Of a stretch of 64,000 nucleotides of DNA, positions 1 to 8,502 are shown piece by piece (the stretch's first letter is position 1; each line of letters starts with the position of its first letter). Below the pieces are notes generated by a model. It had not been told where the DNA came from, made no database searches, and saw only the letters and a program-made list of their open reading frames with translations. Both the position numbers and the translations under genes were made by a program. The stretch is from Metabacillus rhizolycopersici (GTDB taxonomy: Bacteria; Bacillota; Bacilli; Bacillales; Bacillaceae), in assembly GCF_020075705.1 (NCBI RefSeq), contig NZ_JAIQUM010000006.1, positions 1 through 64,000 of the forward strand, read 5' to 3'.

Positions 1-46
1 AATTGGTCTACACCTAACATATGAAATTATAGAAGAATCTGTTTGA
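1..46 (+). CDS. C-terminal tail of an unidentified protein, cut by the window start
   Basis: One frame entering at base 2 reads about 14 codons, ending in EIIEESV and a TGA stop, followed by hairpins that look like terminators. Too little is left to name the protein. The frame could be spurious, but its position just before two terminator-like hairpins fits the 3' end of a gene. Confidence 0.3.
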   Translation, partial: IGLHLTYEIIEESV

Positions 47-66
47 TAAAACAAATGATAATCATG

Positions 67-157
67 AAAATGCCACAAAAAATTTGTGGCATTTTCATTG
101 ACATAATCTTTTTTCAACAAAGTGTAACCTTGTCATTCAACGAATGACAAGGTTTTT
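67..157. terminator. Two consecutive hairpins between convergent genes
   Basis: The first hairpin (67-95) pairs AAAATGCCACAAA with TTTGTGGCATTTT and can act on either strand. The second (126-157) pairs AACCTTGTCATTC with GAATGACAAGGTT and is followed by five T on the plus strand. They separate the incoming plus-strand gene from the minus-strand membrane protein. Confidence 0.7.
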
Positions 158-191
158 AAAAGATAGCATAGTCTATTTAAAATAATAAGTA

Positions 192-635
192 TTACCATAA
201 AACAGGCTTACCAACCATAAACCAAAGCATCGCCAATAATAGGATAATATAAATCCAAATCGAACGGTTAAGCTTTGCGGCAAGTTCTTCTCTATTTTGG
301 TTTTCTTCATGAAACTTACGAAGAGTCGGCGAAAACGCACGGGCAAGAAAGAGCAATGAACAAAACAGGATAATAAGGGTCATAATAATCCATGGTGTTC
401 CCCAAGTCCAGGGGCCAGAAACAACAAGCAAGATTCCTGATACAACCAGTACATGACCTGAATGCTTCGCGAGTCTGACAACAAATCTGAATGTATGTAA
501 ATAGGCATCTAATTCTGTATCGTTTGACACTTGCAGTTTTTTAACAAGCGGGAAAAGAATAAAGAACGGACCGATTGAAACAATTGCACTCAGAACATGA
601 ATATAAATTAGAATTCGGTAAAATAAATATTCCAT
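192..635 (-). CDS. Small integral membrane protein (DUF2269-like)
   Basis: A 147-residue protein with four predicted membrane segments, near residues 5-30, 57-75, 80-100 and 125-145. The spacing, the histidine in the first helix (YIHVLSA) and the HSGHVLV segment in the second recall the DUF2269 family of predicted membrane proteins, whose function is unknown. It is the downstream gene of a probable two-gene minus-strand unit, starting 12 bases after the end of the ASCH-domain gene. Family assignment is by resemblance only. Confidence 0.6.
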   Translation of the reverse strand: MEYLFYRILIYIHVLSAIVSIGPFFILFPLVKKLQVSNDTELDAYLHTFRFVVRLAKHSGHVLVVSGILLVVSGPWTWGTPWIIMTLIILFCSLLFLARAFSPTLRKFHEENQNREELAAKLNRSIWIYIILLLAMLWFMVGKPVLW

Positions 636-647
636 TTCTTTCGGCTG

Positions 648-986
648 TTACTCATGAACTAGGCTAAACTCATGCACCCACACTCGCATTTGAGGAAGCC
701 ATGGCATTCCCGGGTGATAGGACAAAATAGATTGCTTATATGCTTCAACCGTCTCATACCCTTCTTGTTTTGCATGTTCATCAGTTAATTCGCCTAAAGA
801 CTGAGAATAAACCTGTTCTACTCTGAATTTTTTATCCTTTAATACCATGATTTCTCCAACATCAGCATACCTTCCATTCCGGCGTGTTGCAGTTTTTTTA
901 CCCTCAAGTACTTTCATTACATCTTCTTCCTTCGTTACAAGTCGATCAACAGAGCATGTTTTTGGTGGTAAATTATGATTAGTCAA
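648..986 (-). CDS. ASCH-domain protein
   Basis: The core GKKTATRRNGRYADVGE followed by a strand-rich region and a closing MPWLPQMRVWVHEF segment is typical of the ASCH domain, a PUA-like beta-barrel thought to bind RNA or modified nucleotides. I place the start at the TTG at 986 rather than the upstream ATG at 1004, because AAGGAGG lies inside the ATG-initiated frame and is well spaced for the TTG; this gives 112 residues beginning (M)TNHNLPP. Probably co-transcribed with the small membrane protein downstream. Cellular role unknown. Confidence 0.7.
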   Translation of the reverse strand: MTNHNLPPKTCSVDRLVTKEEDVMKVLEGKKTATRRNGRYADVGEIMVLKDKKFRVEQVYSQSLGELTDEHAKQEGYETVEAYKQSILSYHPGMPWLPQMRVWVHEFSLVHE

Positions 987-1051
987 TAAAAAAACCTCCT
1001 TCATTAATTGTTTACATTTTACTATATCACATATCGAATATGACTAGAAAT

Positions 1052-1061
1052 ACCGATCGGT
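1052..1061. promoter_or_regulatory. ACCGATCGGT palindrome, possible TetR-type operator
   Basis: A perfect 10-bp palindrome in the divergent gap between the ASCH gene (minus) and the DUF454 gene (plus). Palindromes of the form ACCGATCGGT are common cores of TetR-family operators. No TetR gene is present in the window, so this is inference from shape alone. Confidence 0.35.
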
Positions 1062-1138
1062 CAGAATATGATTTACTGCACAAGAAACCACCTATGAAAC
1101 ATGATATGATTGAAAATAATCATAGATTTACATGAATA

Positions 1139-1543
1139 ATGTTAAGAAAGAATGTGAACATAATAAAAAGTATAAAAAAATATCTCTATTTATTTTCTGG
1201 TTTTATATTTATGGCTCTAGGCATTATTGGAATTATTTTGCCGTTGCTGCCGACAACTCCATTATTGCTTTTAGCTTCTTTCTGTTTTGTCAGAGGTTCC
1301 AAGAAGTTTGAAGTCTGGTTTAAAGGTACGAATGTCTATAAGAGGCACTTAGAAGGATTTATCAAAAACAAAGTGATGACATTACGGCAGAAAGTTACGT
1401 TAAATTTATTTGCAGATTGTATGATTGCAATTCCATTTATCTTGTCGGATAATGTGTTTATTAGAATCGTACTGATCTTTATTGTTGGATATAAATATTA
1501 TTATTTTATTTTTAAAATTAAAACGGTAACTGAGGGCAAATAA
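1139..1543 (+). CDS. DUF454 (YbaN-like) membrane protein
   Basis: A 134-residue protein with the family signature: an N-terminal hydrophobic helix ending GIILPLLPTTPLLLLASFCF, then a charged stretch (RGSKKFEVWFKG..YKRHLEGF) and two C-terminal hydrophobic segments. This arrangement matches DUF454/YbaN inner-membrane proteins, whose function is not established. It stands alone, with no partner gene on the same strand within 90 bases. The start codon follows a weak ribosome binding site, so an in-frame alternative within the first 12 codons is possible. Confidence 0.75.
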   Translation: MLRKNVNIIKSIKKYLYLFSGFIFMALGIIGIILPLLPTTPLLLLASFCFVRGSKKFEVWFKGTNVYKRHLEGFIKNKVMTLRQKVTLNLFADCMIAIPFILSDNVFIRIVLIFIVGYKYYYFIFKIKTVTEGK

Positions 1544-1652
1544 GAATCTTCTTTCGCTTGGTACGTAATTTTATTCGGAAACAATCGAAATTCCATAAAT
1601 AATTAACGTAAATTAGAGGGATAGTAGTAAAAAACAAGTGAGGTTATTATTG

Positions 1653-1829
1653 ATGGAAAAAGATCAATTTGAAGATTCCCAAGTACATTTAACAAATCAT
1701 GAAGAAGTTCTTGAAATCAGTTCAACTGGTTATGGATTAGAATCAGTTTCAAAAGAGGCAGTAGAAAAACAGAAATTTCAGATGAAGAAAAATACCAACA
1801 ATTCAGATGTGGGGGACTATAATATTTAG
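1653..1829 (+). CDS. Small acidic protein of unknown function
   Basis: A 58-residue hydrophilic protein rich in Glu, Ser, Lys and Asn, without membrane segments or cysteine. The ATG at 1653 is preferred because GTGAGG about 10 bases upstream can serve as the ribosome binding site; the GTG at 1638 would overlap it. I do not recognise the family. Its composition resembles the small soluble proteins of unknown function common in spore formers, but nothing in the sequence proves it is translated. Confidence 0.45.
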   Translation: MEKDQFEDSQVHLTNHEEVLEISSTGYGLESVSKEAVEKQKFQMKKNTNNSDVGDYNI

Positions 1830-2117
1830 TGTCAGGAGTTATAAAAGAGTAAGCCTCAATGCTTTTCCATAAATATTACTGAAAAGAAGGAATTCAAATA
1901 CTCAGGTTGAAAAGTAGTCTAAGACTACTTTTCACTCATTAATTGTTCAAAAGCTGAAGTCAGTAAGGGGCTATATCCATGAGTATAAATTTTCTCTTTT
2001 CAGCAAAATCAAAATTGACTGTTCTCTAGCACTGGGATGTCCTTCTAGGATATTACAGCGAATACCTAGCAAGGTATAATGAGATTCAAATATTTTGTTG
2101 GTTTTTTAAATAATTTA

Positions 2118-2996
2118 TTATATTGCATTATTTAAGATTTTCACATCAACCGCCACGTTCAACCGCTGTTCACCTAAACCTTGATAAACACCTTTAACGG
2201 GAACAATATCCCTGTAATTTCGACCATGACCGATTTTGACATAGCGCCAATCGATTTTACCATTATTTGTCGGGTCGAAACCAATCCAACCTAAAATAGG
2301 AATATAGGCTTCGATCCATGCGTGGGAGGCGTGTTGAATATTTGTCTGATTGTCATGAATATCTCCAATAAATTGATATCCGCTAACATACCTTGAAGGT
2401 ATGTTAAACATGCGGCAAATGGCAATCATTAAATGGGCATAATCTTGACAAACACCTCTTTTCAAACGTAATGTTTCTTCAACTGTTGTATGAACATGGG
2501 TAGCTTCTGTATCATAGGTAAGACTTAAGTAAAGTAAAGTTGAAACATGTTCAAGCAGTTGGTATATACTTTCCACCTTATATGTATGGACAGTTCCATT
2601 ACAAAACGTTTGTAATTCTGGAGTCATCCTAGTATATTCTGTTTCCATTAGATATTCTGCAAACTCGTTTTGAAATGATTCGCTAGCTAATATTTCGCAT
2701 TCTGTCACGTAAGGCAAATGGTGTGTATTCTTATTTCCATCATTCTCATCTGTTTCAACAATGGAACGTGATTCGATTAAAAGCTCCTGATGGGGGGACG
2801 GAATTGTAAAATGATGTACAGTATTTCCGAAATAGTCCTTATATGAAAATATTGCTACTTTTGGTTCAATTAATATGGAATGTTCACAGCAAGACTGACG
2901 TTCATCAGTTCTTGGTGTGAGACGAAGCTCATTAATACTGTCAACTACTGGTTCCTGATAAGTGTATTTTGTGAGATGGGTAATTTGAAATTTCAC
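2118..2996 (-). CDS. Transglutaminase-like cysteine protease-fold protein
   Basis: 292 residues. The N-terminal ~80 residues (HLTKYTYQEPV.., LRLTPRTD) form the bacterial transglutaminase N-terminal domain. The core carries a Cys-His-Asp triad: Cys near residue 183 in RGVCQDYAH, His in SHAWIEAY and Asp in GFDPTN. Homologues sit with alpha-E and circularly permuted ATP-grasp genes and are suspected of peptide or amide-bond processing; the substrate is unknown. The start overlaps the end of the alpha-E gene by four bases, so translation is probably coupled. Last gene of the three-gene operon. Confidence 0.85.
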   Translation of the reverse strand: MKFQITHLTKYTYQEPVVDSINELRLTPRTDERQSCCEHSILIEPKVAIFSYKDYFGNTVHHFTIPSPHQELLIESRSIVETDENDGNKNTHHLPYVTECEILASESFQNEFAEYLMETEYTRMTPELQTFCNGTVHTYKVESIYQLLEHVSTLLYLSLTYDTEATHVHTTVEETLRLKRGVCQDYAHLMIAICRMFNIPSRYVSGYQFIGDIHDNQTNIQHASHAWIEAYIPILGWIGFDPTNNGKIDWRYVKIGHGRNYRDIVPVKGVYQGLGEQRLNVAVDVKILNNAI

Positions 2997-3967
2997 GCTT
3001 CAACAAACTCCTCCTGAAAAAAAGTTTTCGAAATTGAACCACCAAGCTGATGACAAGATTCCAACATTTTATATAGCAAATCTAATCCATGAAGTTCTCC
3101 GTGTAATCCAGCAAGAATTTCTTTTATTTTTACTGTCAGATCAAGCGCTTGGTCTGATAAAAGCGCAAAATTATAATCTTGTTGTTTAATACTTTGTAAA
3201 CTTGTTTCTAATGATGTTAAAGCTGAATGAACAGAACGTGGAAAAGCAGGATGAAGCATCATAAACTCAAATACTTTTTCAAACGTCACATTATTTGCAT
3301 GAAATTTACGGAAGCCCTCATAACCACCGACAGACTTTAATAGGACGATCATTCGATTATAATTGTTCTTATCTTGTGATAGGGTACCATCCTCCAAAAA
3401 ATTAAGATAAATCGATGAGAGTATTCTGAGAATATTTTCCGTCCGTTCCAAATACTTCCCTGCTTGAAGGAAGTTCCATTCTTGATCACGGACCATGATC
3501 GAATCTGCTGTGCCGTTAAAAGTTGCCAACCACTCTCTAATCCGTTGATAGAAAAGATATGGGGATTGTTTCATAACAGATTGTAAATCCTGCTCCTTAA
3601 TCCACAGGTAAAAAGAATTCGTAATATCCCACAAATCATCAGGGAGCAATTGTCGCAAAGCACGCATATTTGTTCTCGTTTGATATACACAAGAACAAAT
3701 AGAATTAGCGTTTGTTTTATCGAATGTTAAAAATTGGATAATCGTTCTTTCGTTGGTAGTTTCATACTTTTTATTAAATGTTTGCACATGTCCAATTGCA
3801 CTAACGAGCCGTTCCCACATACAGTCTGTTTCAGTTTCATTTCTTTTTAATTCATGTCGAAGATGATAGTTTACATCGATTAATCTTGTATGATTTTCGA
3901 TTCTTTCAATATAGCGTCCTACCCAAAATAGTAATTCAGCACTACGATTCATCATTTTCAATATCAC
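2993..3967 (-). CDS. Alpha-E domain protein (DUF403)
   Basis: A 324-residue, mostly helical protein beginning MNRSAELLFWVGRYIERIENHTRL, the signature opening of the alpha-E (DUF403) family; the second half repeats the pattern as AGKYLERTENILRIL. The initiator may be the ATG of MMNRSAE, a few codons into the frame. The family is almost always encoded between a circularly permuted ATP-grasp protein and a transglutaminase-like protein, as here, suggesting a complex or a common pathway of peptide-like ligation. No biochemical role is established. Confidence 0.85.
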   Translation of the reverse strand: MILKMMNRSAELLFWVGRYIERIENHTRLIDVNYHLRHELKRNETETDCMWERLVSAIGHVQTFNKKYETTNERTIIQFLTFDKTNANSICSCVYQTRTNMRALRQLLPDDLWDITNSFYLWIKEQDLQSVMKQSPYLFYQRIREWLATFNGTADSIMVRDQEWNFLQAGKYLERTENILRILSSIYLNFLEDGTLSQDKNNYNRMIVLLKSVGGYEGFRKFHANNVTFEKVFEFMMLHPAFPRSVHSALTSLETSLQSIKQQDYNFALLSDQALDLTVKIKEILAGLHGELHGLDLLYKMLESCHQLGGSISKTFFQEEFVEA

Positions 3968-3985
3968 CTCATTATTAGTATTCTT

Positions 3986-5452
3986 TTAAAGAACCCAAGT
4001 ATCTTTTGTACCGCCGCCCTGAGATGAGTTGACCACAAGTGACCCTTCTTTCAATGCAACTCTTGTGAGACCTCCAGGAGCAAGTTGAACTTCCTCACCC
4101 ATGAATACAAATGCACGTAAGTCAATGTGACGTGGTGCTACCTTTCCGTGATTCGTTATTGATGGTGAGCAGGAAAGCTTAATCGTCGGTTGTGCGATAT
4201 AACGATCTGGATGTTGTTTGATTTTTTTTGCAAACTCCTTAATCTCTGCTTCAGAAGCGGTTGGTCCTATTAACATGCCATATCCACCGGAAAGTGTCCG
4301 CTCTTTTACAACCATTTCTGGAAGATTTGCGAGCACGAATTTTTTTTCTTCCTGTTTTGAAAGGATATAAGTAGGAACATTTTTTAAAATTGGTTCTTCT
4401 TTCAAATAATAACGAATCATATTAGGTACGTAAGCATAGACTGCTTTATCATCAGCTATACCAGTACCAGGTGCATTTGCCAAGGCGACATTTCCAGCAC
4501 GATAAGCATTCATTAAACCTGGCACACCTAACAAGGTATTAGGATTAAAAGCTAGTGGGTCTAGGAAATCATCATCGATTCGTCGATAAATGACATCAAC
4601 TTGGCTAAGGCCTTGAATGCCTTTTAGATAAACTTTTTGATCAATGACTGTTAAGTCTCTTCCTTCTACAAGCTCAATTCCCATTTCTTGGGCAAGAAAG
4701 GTATGGTCATAGTAGGCGGAGTTATGTACGCCAGGAGTCAACAAGACGACTAGAGGATCCTGTTTGTTATCTGGTGCTAAACTTCGTAAGCTACCAAGTA
4801 AATCATTTAAACCTTGATAAATATCGCGGACCTGGTATTCAAAAAATAATTCTGGAAAACGATACATCATCAAAGAACGGTTTTTATATACATAGGACAG
4901 CCCCGAAGGATTTCTTAAATTGTCTTCTAATACATAATACTCTCCAGTTTCACTCCGGATTAAATCAATTCCAGACAGAGGGATATAATTGTCGTTAGGG
5001 ATATCCATACCGACCATCTCTGGAAGAAAGTACGGGTTTGTAATAATCATCTTTCTTGGAATAATATCTTCCTTAAGAATGTTTTGTTCGTGGTACACAT
5101 CTTTAATGAACATATTTAGGGCACGAACTCTTTGTTTCAAACCTCGCTCTAGCAGTTCCCATTCATCAGAGGTAATAATTCTTGGGATCATGTCGAAAGG
5201 TATTGTCCGTTCAGTATAGGTATCATCATAATTTCCATCATATAGCGTAAATGTGATACCCTGTTTAATCATTTGCGACTGCATTGACAAGTTTCTGTCT
5301 GTTAACTCCTCTGTTCCCATTTTTGAAAACTGTTGGAAAAGTTTTTCGTACGATTCCCTGACTTTCCCATCTTGAGAAAACATCTCATCATAAAACGAAT
5401 GTTTAGGATAATCAGAAAATAGTTGTTTTTTTTTCACTGTTAGCACCGTCAC
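3986..5452 (-). CDS. Circularly permuted ATP-grasp protein (type 2, DUF404/DUF407)
   Basis: 488 residues. Visible family features are FSQDGKVRESYEKLFQQF near the N-terminus, the EDNLRNPSGLSYV segment, LTPGVHNSAYYDH, and the C-terminal VVKERTLSGGYGMLIGP and HIDLRAFVFMG, which together build the rearranged ATP-grasp active site. Such enzymes are predicted to ligate a carboxylate to an amine using ATP. First gene of the operon with alpha-E and transglutaminase-like genes; the gap to the alpha-E gene is 18 bases. The long 5' region (5453-5807) contains two palindromes that may be operators. Confidence 0.85.
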   Translation of the reverse strand: MTVLTVKKKQLFSDYPKHSFYDEMFSQDGKVRESYEKLFQQFSKMGTEELTDRNLSMQSQMIKQGITFTLYDGNYDDTYTERTIPFDMIPRIITSDEWELLERGLKQRVRALNMFIKDVYHEQNILKEDIIPRKMIITNPYFLPEMVGMDIPNDNYIPLSGIDLIRSETGEYYVLEDNLRNPSGLSYVYKNRSLMMYRFPELFFEYQVRDIYQGLNDLLGSLRSLAPDNKQDPLVVLLTPGVHNSAYYDHTFLAQEMGIELVEGRDLTVIDQKVYLKGIQGLSQVDVIYRRIDDDFLDPLAFNPNTLLGVPGLMNAYRAGNVALANAPGTGIADDKAVYAYVPNMIRYYLKEEPILKNVPTYILSKQEEKKFVLANLPEMVVKERTLSGGYGMLIGPTASEAEIKEFAKKIKQHPDRYIAQPTIKLSCSPSITNHGKVAPRHIDLRAFVFMGEEVQLAPGGLTRVALKEGSLVVNSSQGGGTKDTWVL

Positions 5453-5493
5453 TTTTTTATTCCTCCAAATGGGTTTATTCCTTGAATTTTCAT

Positions 5494-5533
5494 CTAATGT
5501 AACCTTGATAAATGTTATTTTTGGTTACATTAG
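5494..5533. promoter_or_regulatory. 11-bp perfect inverted repeat upstream of the ATP-grasp operon
   Basis: CTAATGTAACC at 5494-5504 is repeated inverted as GGTTACATTAG at 5523-5533 with an 18-base spacer, about 40 bases upstream of the minus-strand start. There is no T-run, so a regulator site or leader hairpin is more likely than a terminator. Confidence 0.4.
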
Positions 5534-5616
5534 AAACAATATGGTTAAGTATAAGGCAGTGAAACTGAATATGTATGTCGAAATAGGTTTGAAAAATGTG
5601 TCTAAAATGTGTTATT

Positions 5617-5635
5617 TTTACATGTTACATGTAAA
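5617..5635. promoter_or_regulatory. TTTACATGT-T-ACATGTAAA palindrome
   Basis: A 19-base palindrome with 9-bp arms and a one-base centre lies between the divergent ATP-grasp operon and the hybrid kinase gene, in an AT-rich 355-base gap that must hold both promoters. Its length and symmetry fit a dimeric repressor site. The regulator is unknown. Confidence 0.4.
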
Positions 5636-5807
5636 TTGAGGGATTTAAGCGTTGTATTTTTATGAAAAATTTACTTTTGTAGAAAACATAACAAATAATG
5701 TTATATTTTCTTACTTGTATAGTTTATAATTTAATTTATAGTTCAGAAAAAATTTTTTTCAATCAATTAGTAATTAAACGAGATTAATTATATGAGAGGA
5801 GGATTTT

Positions 5808-8480
5808 GTGAGGTTTACAATCAGTAAAAAAATGATCGTAGGATTTCTGTCAGTAGCCCTTTTCTTCGGAGGAACTAGTGGAGCATTTTTTTATTACTTA
5901 AGTAAGGTAAATGATTCCTACTCAGAAATAATGGATCGACGGGCCATTATTTTAAACAATGTGAAATATATACAAGTATTAGCTTACAAGCAAACGAGTA
6001 GTTTACGAGGGTATCTTTTAACGGAAAATCTTGAGTTTATGATCGATCTAAAGGCTGAAAATACTGATATGAATAAGTTAATTGATGAAACTAGTAAACT
6101 AGTCACCGAATCTGAACAGGAAGCGGTCGTTATCAAGTTAGGGGAACTTAATCGAGAATTTCATACGAATTATGAAGAACTACTAGAGAATTTCGAAGGG
6201 GATTTTGAGCAAGAAGCCGCAACTGATTATTTTATCAATGAACTGCTTCCAATTGGGACAGAGTTATCCTCACTAACAACGTCTCTTGCTGAACGACAGC
6301 AGATTTTGATGGATGCAGCAAGAGTGGAAAATACTAAACAAGTAAATCAAATGGAACGAATGTTAGTCTTATTCAGTGTACTAGCAATACTATTAAATAT
6401 TATCATCGGACTTATCATCTCAAGGAATATAACAAATAATCTATCTAAATTGACAAAAGTAATAAATAAAATGACATCTGAGCCCAATAACATTATGGAA
6501 ATACCTCAGATCGAGGTCAACACAAAAGATGAAATATATGATATTGCACAGGCATTTAATAATATGGCACATTCTATAAAGGAAAACAGCTGGCTGGAAA
6601 CAAGCGTTGCCGAAATGGCCACCATGTATCAAGGAATTCATGACCTTCAAACACTGGGTCAACAATTTATTAATAAAGTCACACCGTTGGTCGGTGCGAA
6701 TTACGGTGTTTTTTATGTTAAACATGGCACTTCTGAACAGAGATTTCATAGCATTGCTGCCTATGCATATAACGGACGCGAGATGGGTGAATGTGGATTT
6801 CGTTACGGGGAAGGAATTGTAGGACAAGCAGCACTTGAAAAGCGGACGATTCATCTAACGGATCTTCCTGAAAATTATATACAAATTACTTCTGGTGTTG
6901 GGGCAGCTTCACCAGTAAGCCTTATGGTCATACCGGTGGAATTTGAGGGAGAAGTTTCAGTTGTTATAGAACTAGCGTCGCTTAAAAAATTTAAACCAAT
7001 CCAAGTAACATTAATGAAACAACTATCCAACCAAATTGGGATAACGGTAAAGAGTGTTAGCGGGCGCATGCAGATTGAAAATCTCCTAATAGAATCGAAA
7101 GCATTAACGGAAGAATTACAAAGTCAATCTGAAGAATTGCAGCTTCAGCATGAAGAACTAACAAAAATGAATGAAAAACTTGAAGAACAGTATAAAAGCT
7201 CTGAGCAAAAAACCATAGAGTTAAATGAGACAAAAATGGAACTCGAAGAAAATGCCAAACAATTGGAACTTAATTCGAAGTATAAGTCTGAATTCCTTGC
7301 CAACATGTCTCATGAGTTACGTTCACCATTGAACAGCTTACTTATTCTTGCCAACTTGCTCGCTGAAAATAAGGAAGGAAATCTTACAGAGCAACAAGTC
7401 ATATTTGCTGACACGATTTTTAAATCTGGGAATGATTTGTTACAGCTTATTAATGAAGTGTTAGATTTATCGAAAATAGAATCAGGAAAGATTGACATCA
7501 ATCTTGAGAAAGTCAACTTGAAGAATGTATGTCTGTTTGCCGAACGTCAATTTCGGCCACTTGCTAAGCAGAAAGAGCTAAAATTTTCAATTGAAATCGA
7601 TGACAAACTTCCGGAATATTTATGGACAGATCAACTCCGTTTACAACAAGTAATAAGTAATTTACTATCAAACGCTATAAAATTTACTGAAAAAGGTGAA
7701 ATCACGATGCATGTTCATCATGCAAAAATCGCAACTCATCCTTCTACTAAAAACATTAAAACAATAGTAGCCTTTTCAATAAAAGATACCGGAATTGGAA
7801 TTTCGAAGGAAAAACAAACGTTAATTTTTCAAGCCTTCCAGCAAGGGGATGGAACTACAAGTCGTAAGTATGGAGGTACTGGTTTAGGTCTATCGATTAG
7901 TAGAGAAAATGCACAATTATTAGGTGGTGAGATAGAAGTCGAAAGTGTTCCAGGAAAAGGAAGTACTTTCACTTTATATTTGCCAATCTATGAAAAAAAT
8001 AATTTGCAAGAAGCAGTTTCATTAAGAGAGGAAGCGGCAACTGGACTTGAGATGATAAATGAAAACGAGCAGGAGGTAATTTCATTACATAAAGTGGACT
8101 CTCTATTAAATGGAAAAAAAATCCTTATAGTGGATGATGATATGCGTAACATTTTTGCTATAACGACGATACTAGAAAGTAAGAATATGAAAATTGTATT
8201 TGCTGAGAATGGAAAGAATGGAATCAATGTTTTAATGAAGAACCCTGATGTTGATTTAATTCTAATGGATATTATGATGCCTGAAATGGATGGCTATGAA
8301 ACAATAAGTGCAATTCGAAAAATGCCTGAATATGTAGATTTACCTATTATTGCATTGACGGCAAAAGCTATGAAAATGGATAAAAATAAGTGTATTGAAG
8401 CTGGTGCGTCTGATTACATAAGCAAACCTGTATTTATCGATCAGCTTATCTCATTAATTCAGGTGTGGTTGTACAGATAG
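5808..8480 (+). CDS. Hybrid sensor histidine kinase (CHASE3-HAMP-GAF-HisKA-HATPase-REC)
   Basis: 890 residues with a GTG start behind GAGGAGG. Order: membrane helix (about 10-30), extracellular helical CHASE3-like region with the conserved KQTSSLRGYLLT, second helix (182-202), HAMP (203-260), GAF (275-420), coiled coil (420-490), dimerisation domain with phospho-acceptor His near 500 (NMSHELRSPLNS), ATPase domain (N-box NLLSNAIKF, DTGIGI, GGTGLGLSIS), and a C-terminal receiver (VDDDMRN; acceptor Asp near 820 in LILMDIMMPEMDG). It should autophosphorylate in response to an envelope or cytoplasmic signal and pass phosphate to its own receiver. It lies 22 bases before a second kinase with a receiver at the opposite end, suggesting one phosphorelay. 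Ligand unknown. Confidence 0.9.
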   Translation: MRFTISKKMIVGFLSVALFFGGTSGAFFYYLSKVNDSYSEIMDRRAIILNNVKYIQVLAYKQTSSLRGYLLTENLEFMIDLKAENTDMNKLIDETSKLVTESEQEAVVIKLGELNREFHTNYEELLENFEGDFEQEAATDYFINELLPIGTELSSLTTSLAERQQILMDAARVENTKQVNQMERMLVLFSVLAILLNIIIGLIISRNITNNLSKLTKVINKMTSEPNNIMEIPQIEVNTKDEIYDIAQAFNNMAHSIKENSWLETSVAEMATMYQGIHDLQTLGQQFINKVTPLVGANYGVFYVKHGTSEQRFHSIAAYAYNGREMGECGFRYGEGIVGQAALEKRTIHLTDLPENYIQITSGVGAASPVSLMVIPVEFEGEVSVVIELASLKKFKPIQVTLMKQLSNQIGITVKSVSGRMQIENLLIESKALTEELQSQSEELQLQHEELTKMNEKLEEQYKSSEQKTIELNETKMELEENAKQLELNSKYKSEFLANMSHELRSPLNSLLILANLLAENKEGNLTEQQVIFADTIFKSGNDLLQLINEVLDLSKIESGKIDINLEKVNLKNVCLFAERQFRPLAKQKELKFSIEIDDKLPEYLWTDQLRLQQVISNLLSNAIKFTEKGEITMHVHHAKIATHPSTKNIKTIVAFSIKDTGIGISKEKQTLIFQAFQQGDGTTSRKYGGTGLGLSISRENAQLLGGEIEVESVPGKGSTFTLYLPIYEKNNLQEAVSLREEAATGLEMINENEQEVISLHKVDSLLNGKKILIVDDDMRNIFAITTILESKNMKIVFAENGKNGINVLMKNPDVDLILMDIMMPEMDGYETISAIRKMPEYVDLPIIALTAKAMKMDKNKCIEAGASDYISKPVFIDQLISLIQVWLYR

Positions 8481-8502
8481 ATCATATGAGGAGATGGGTT
8501 CT

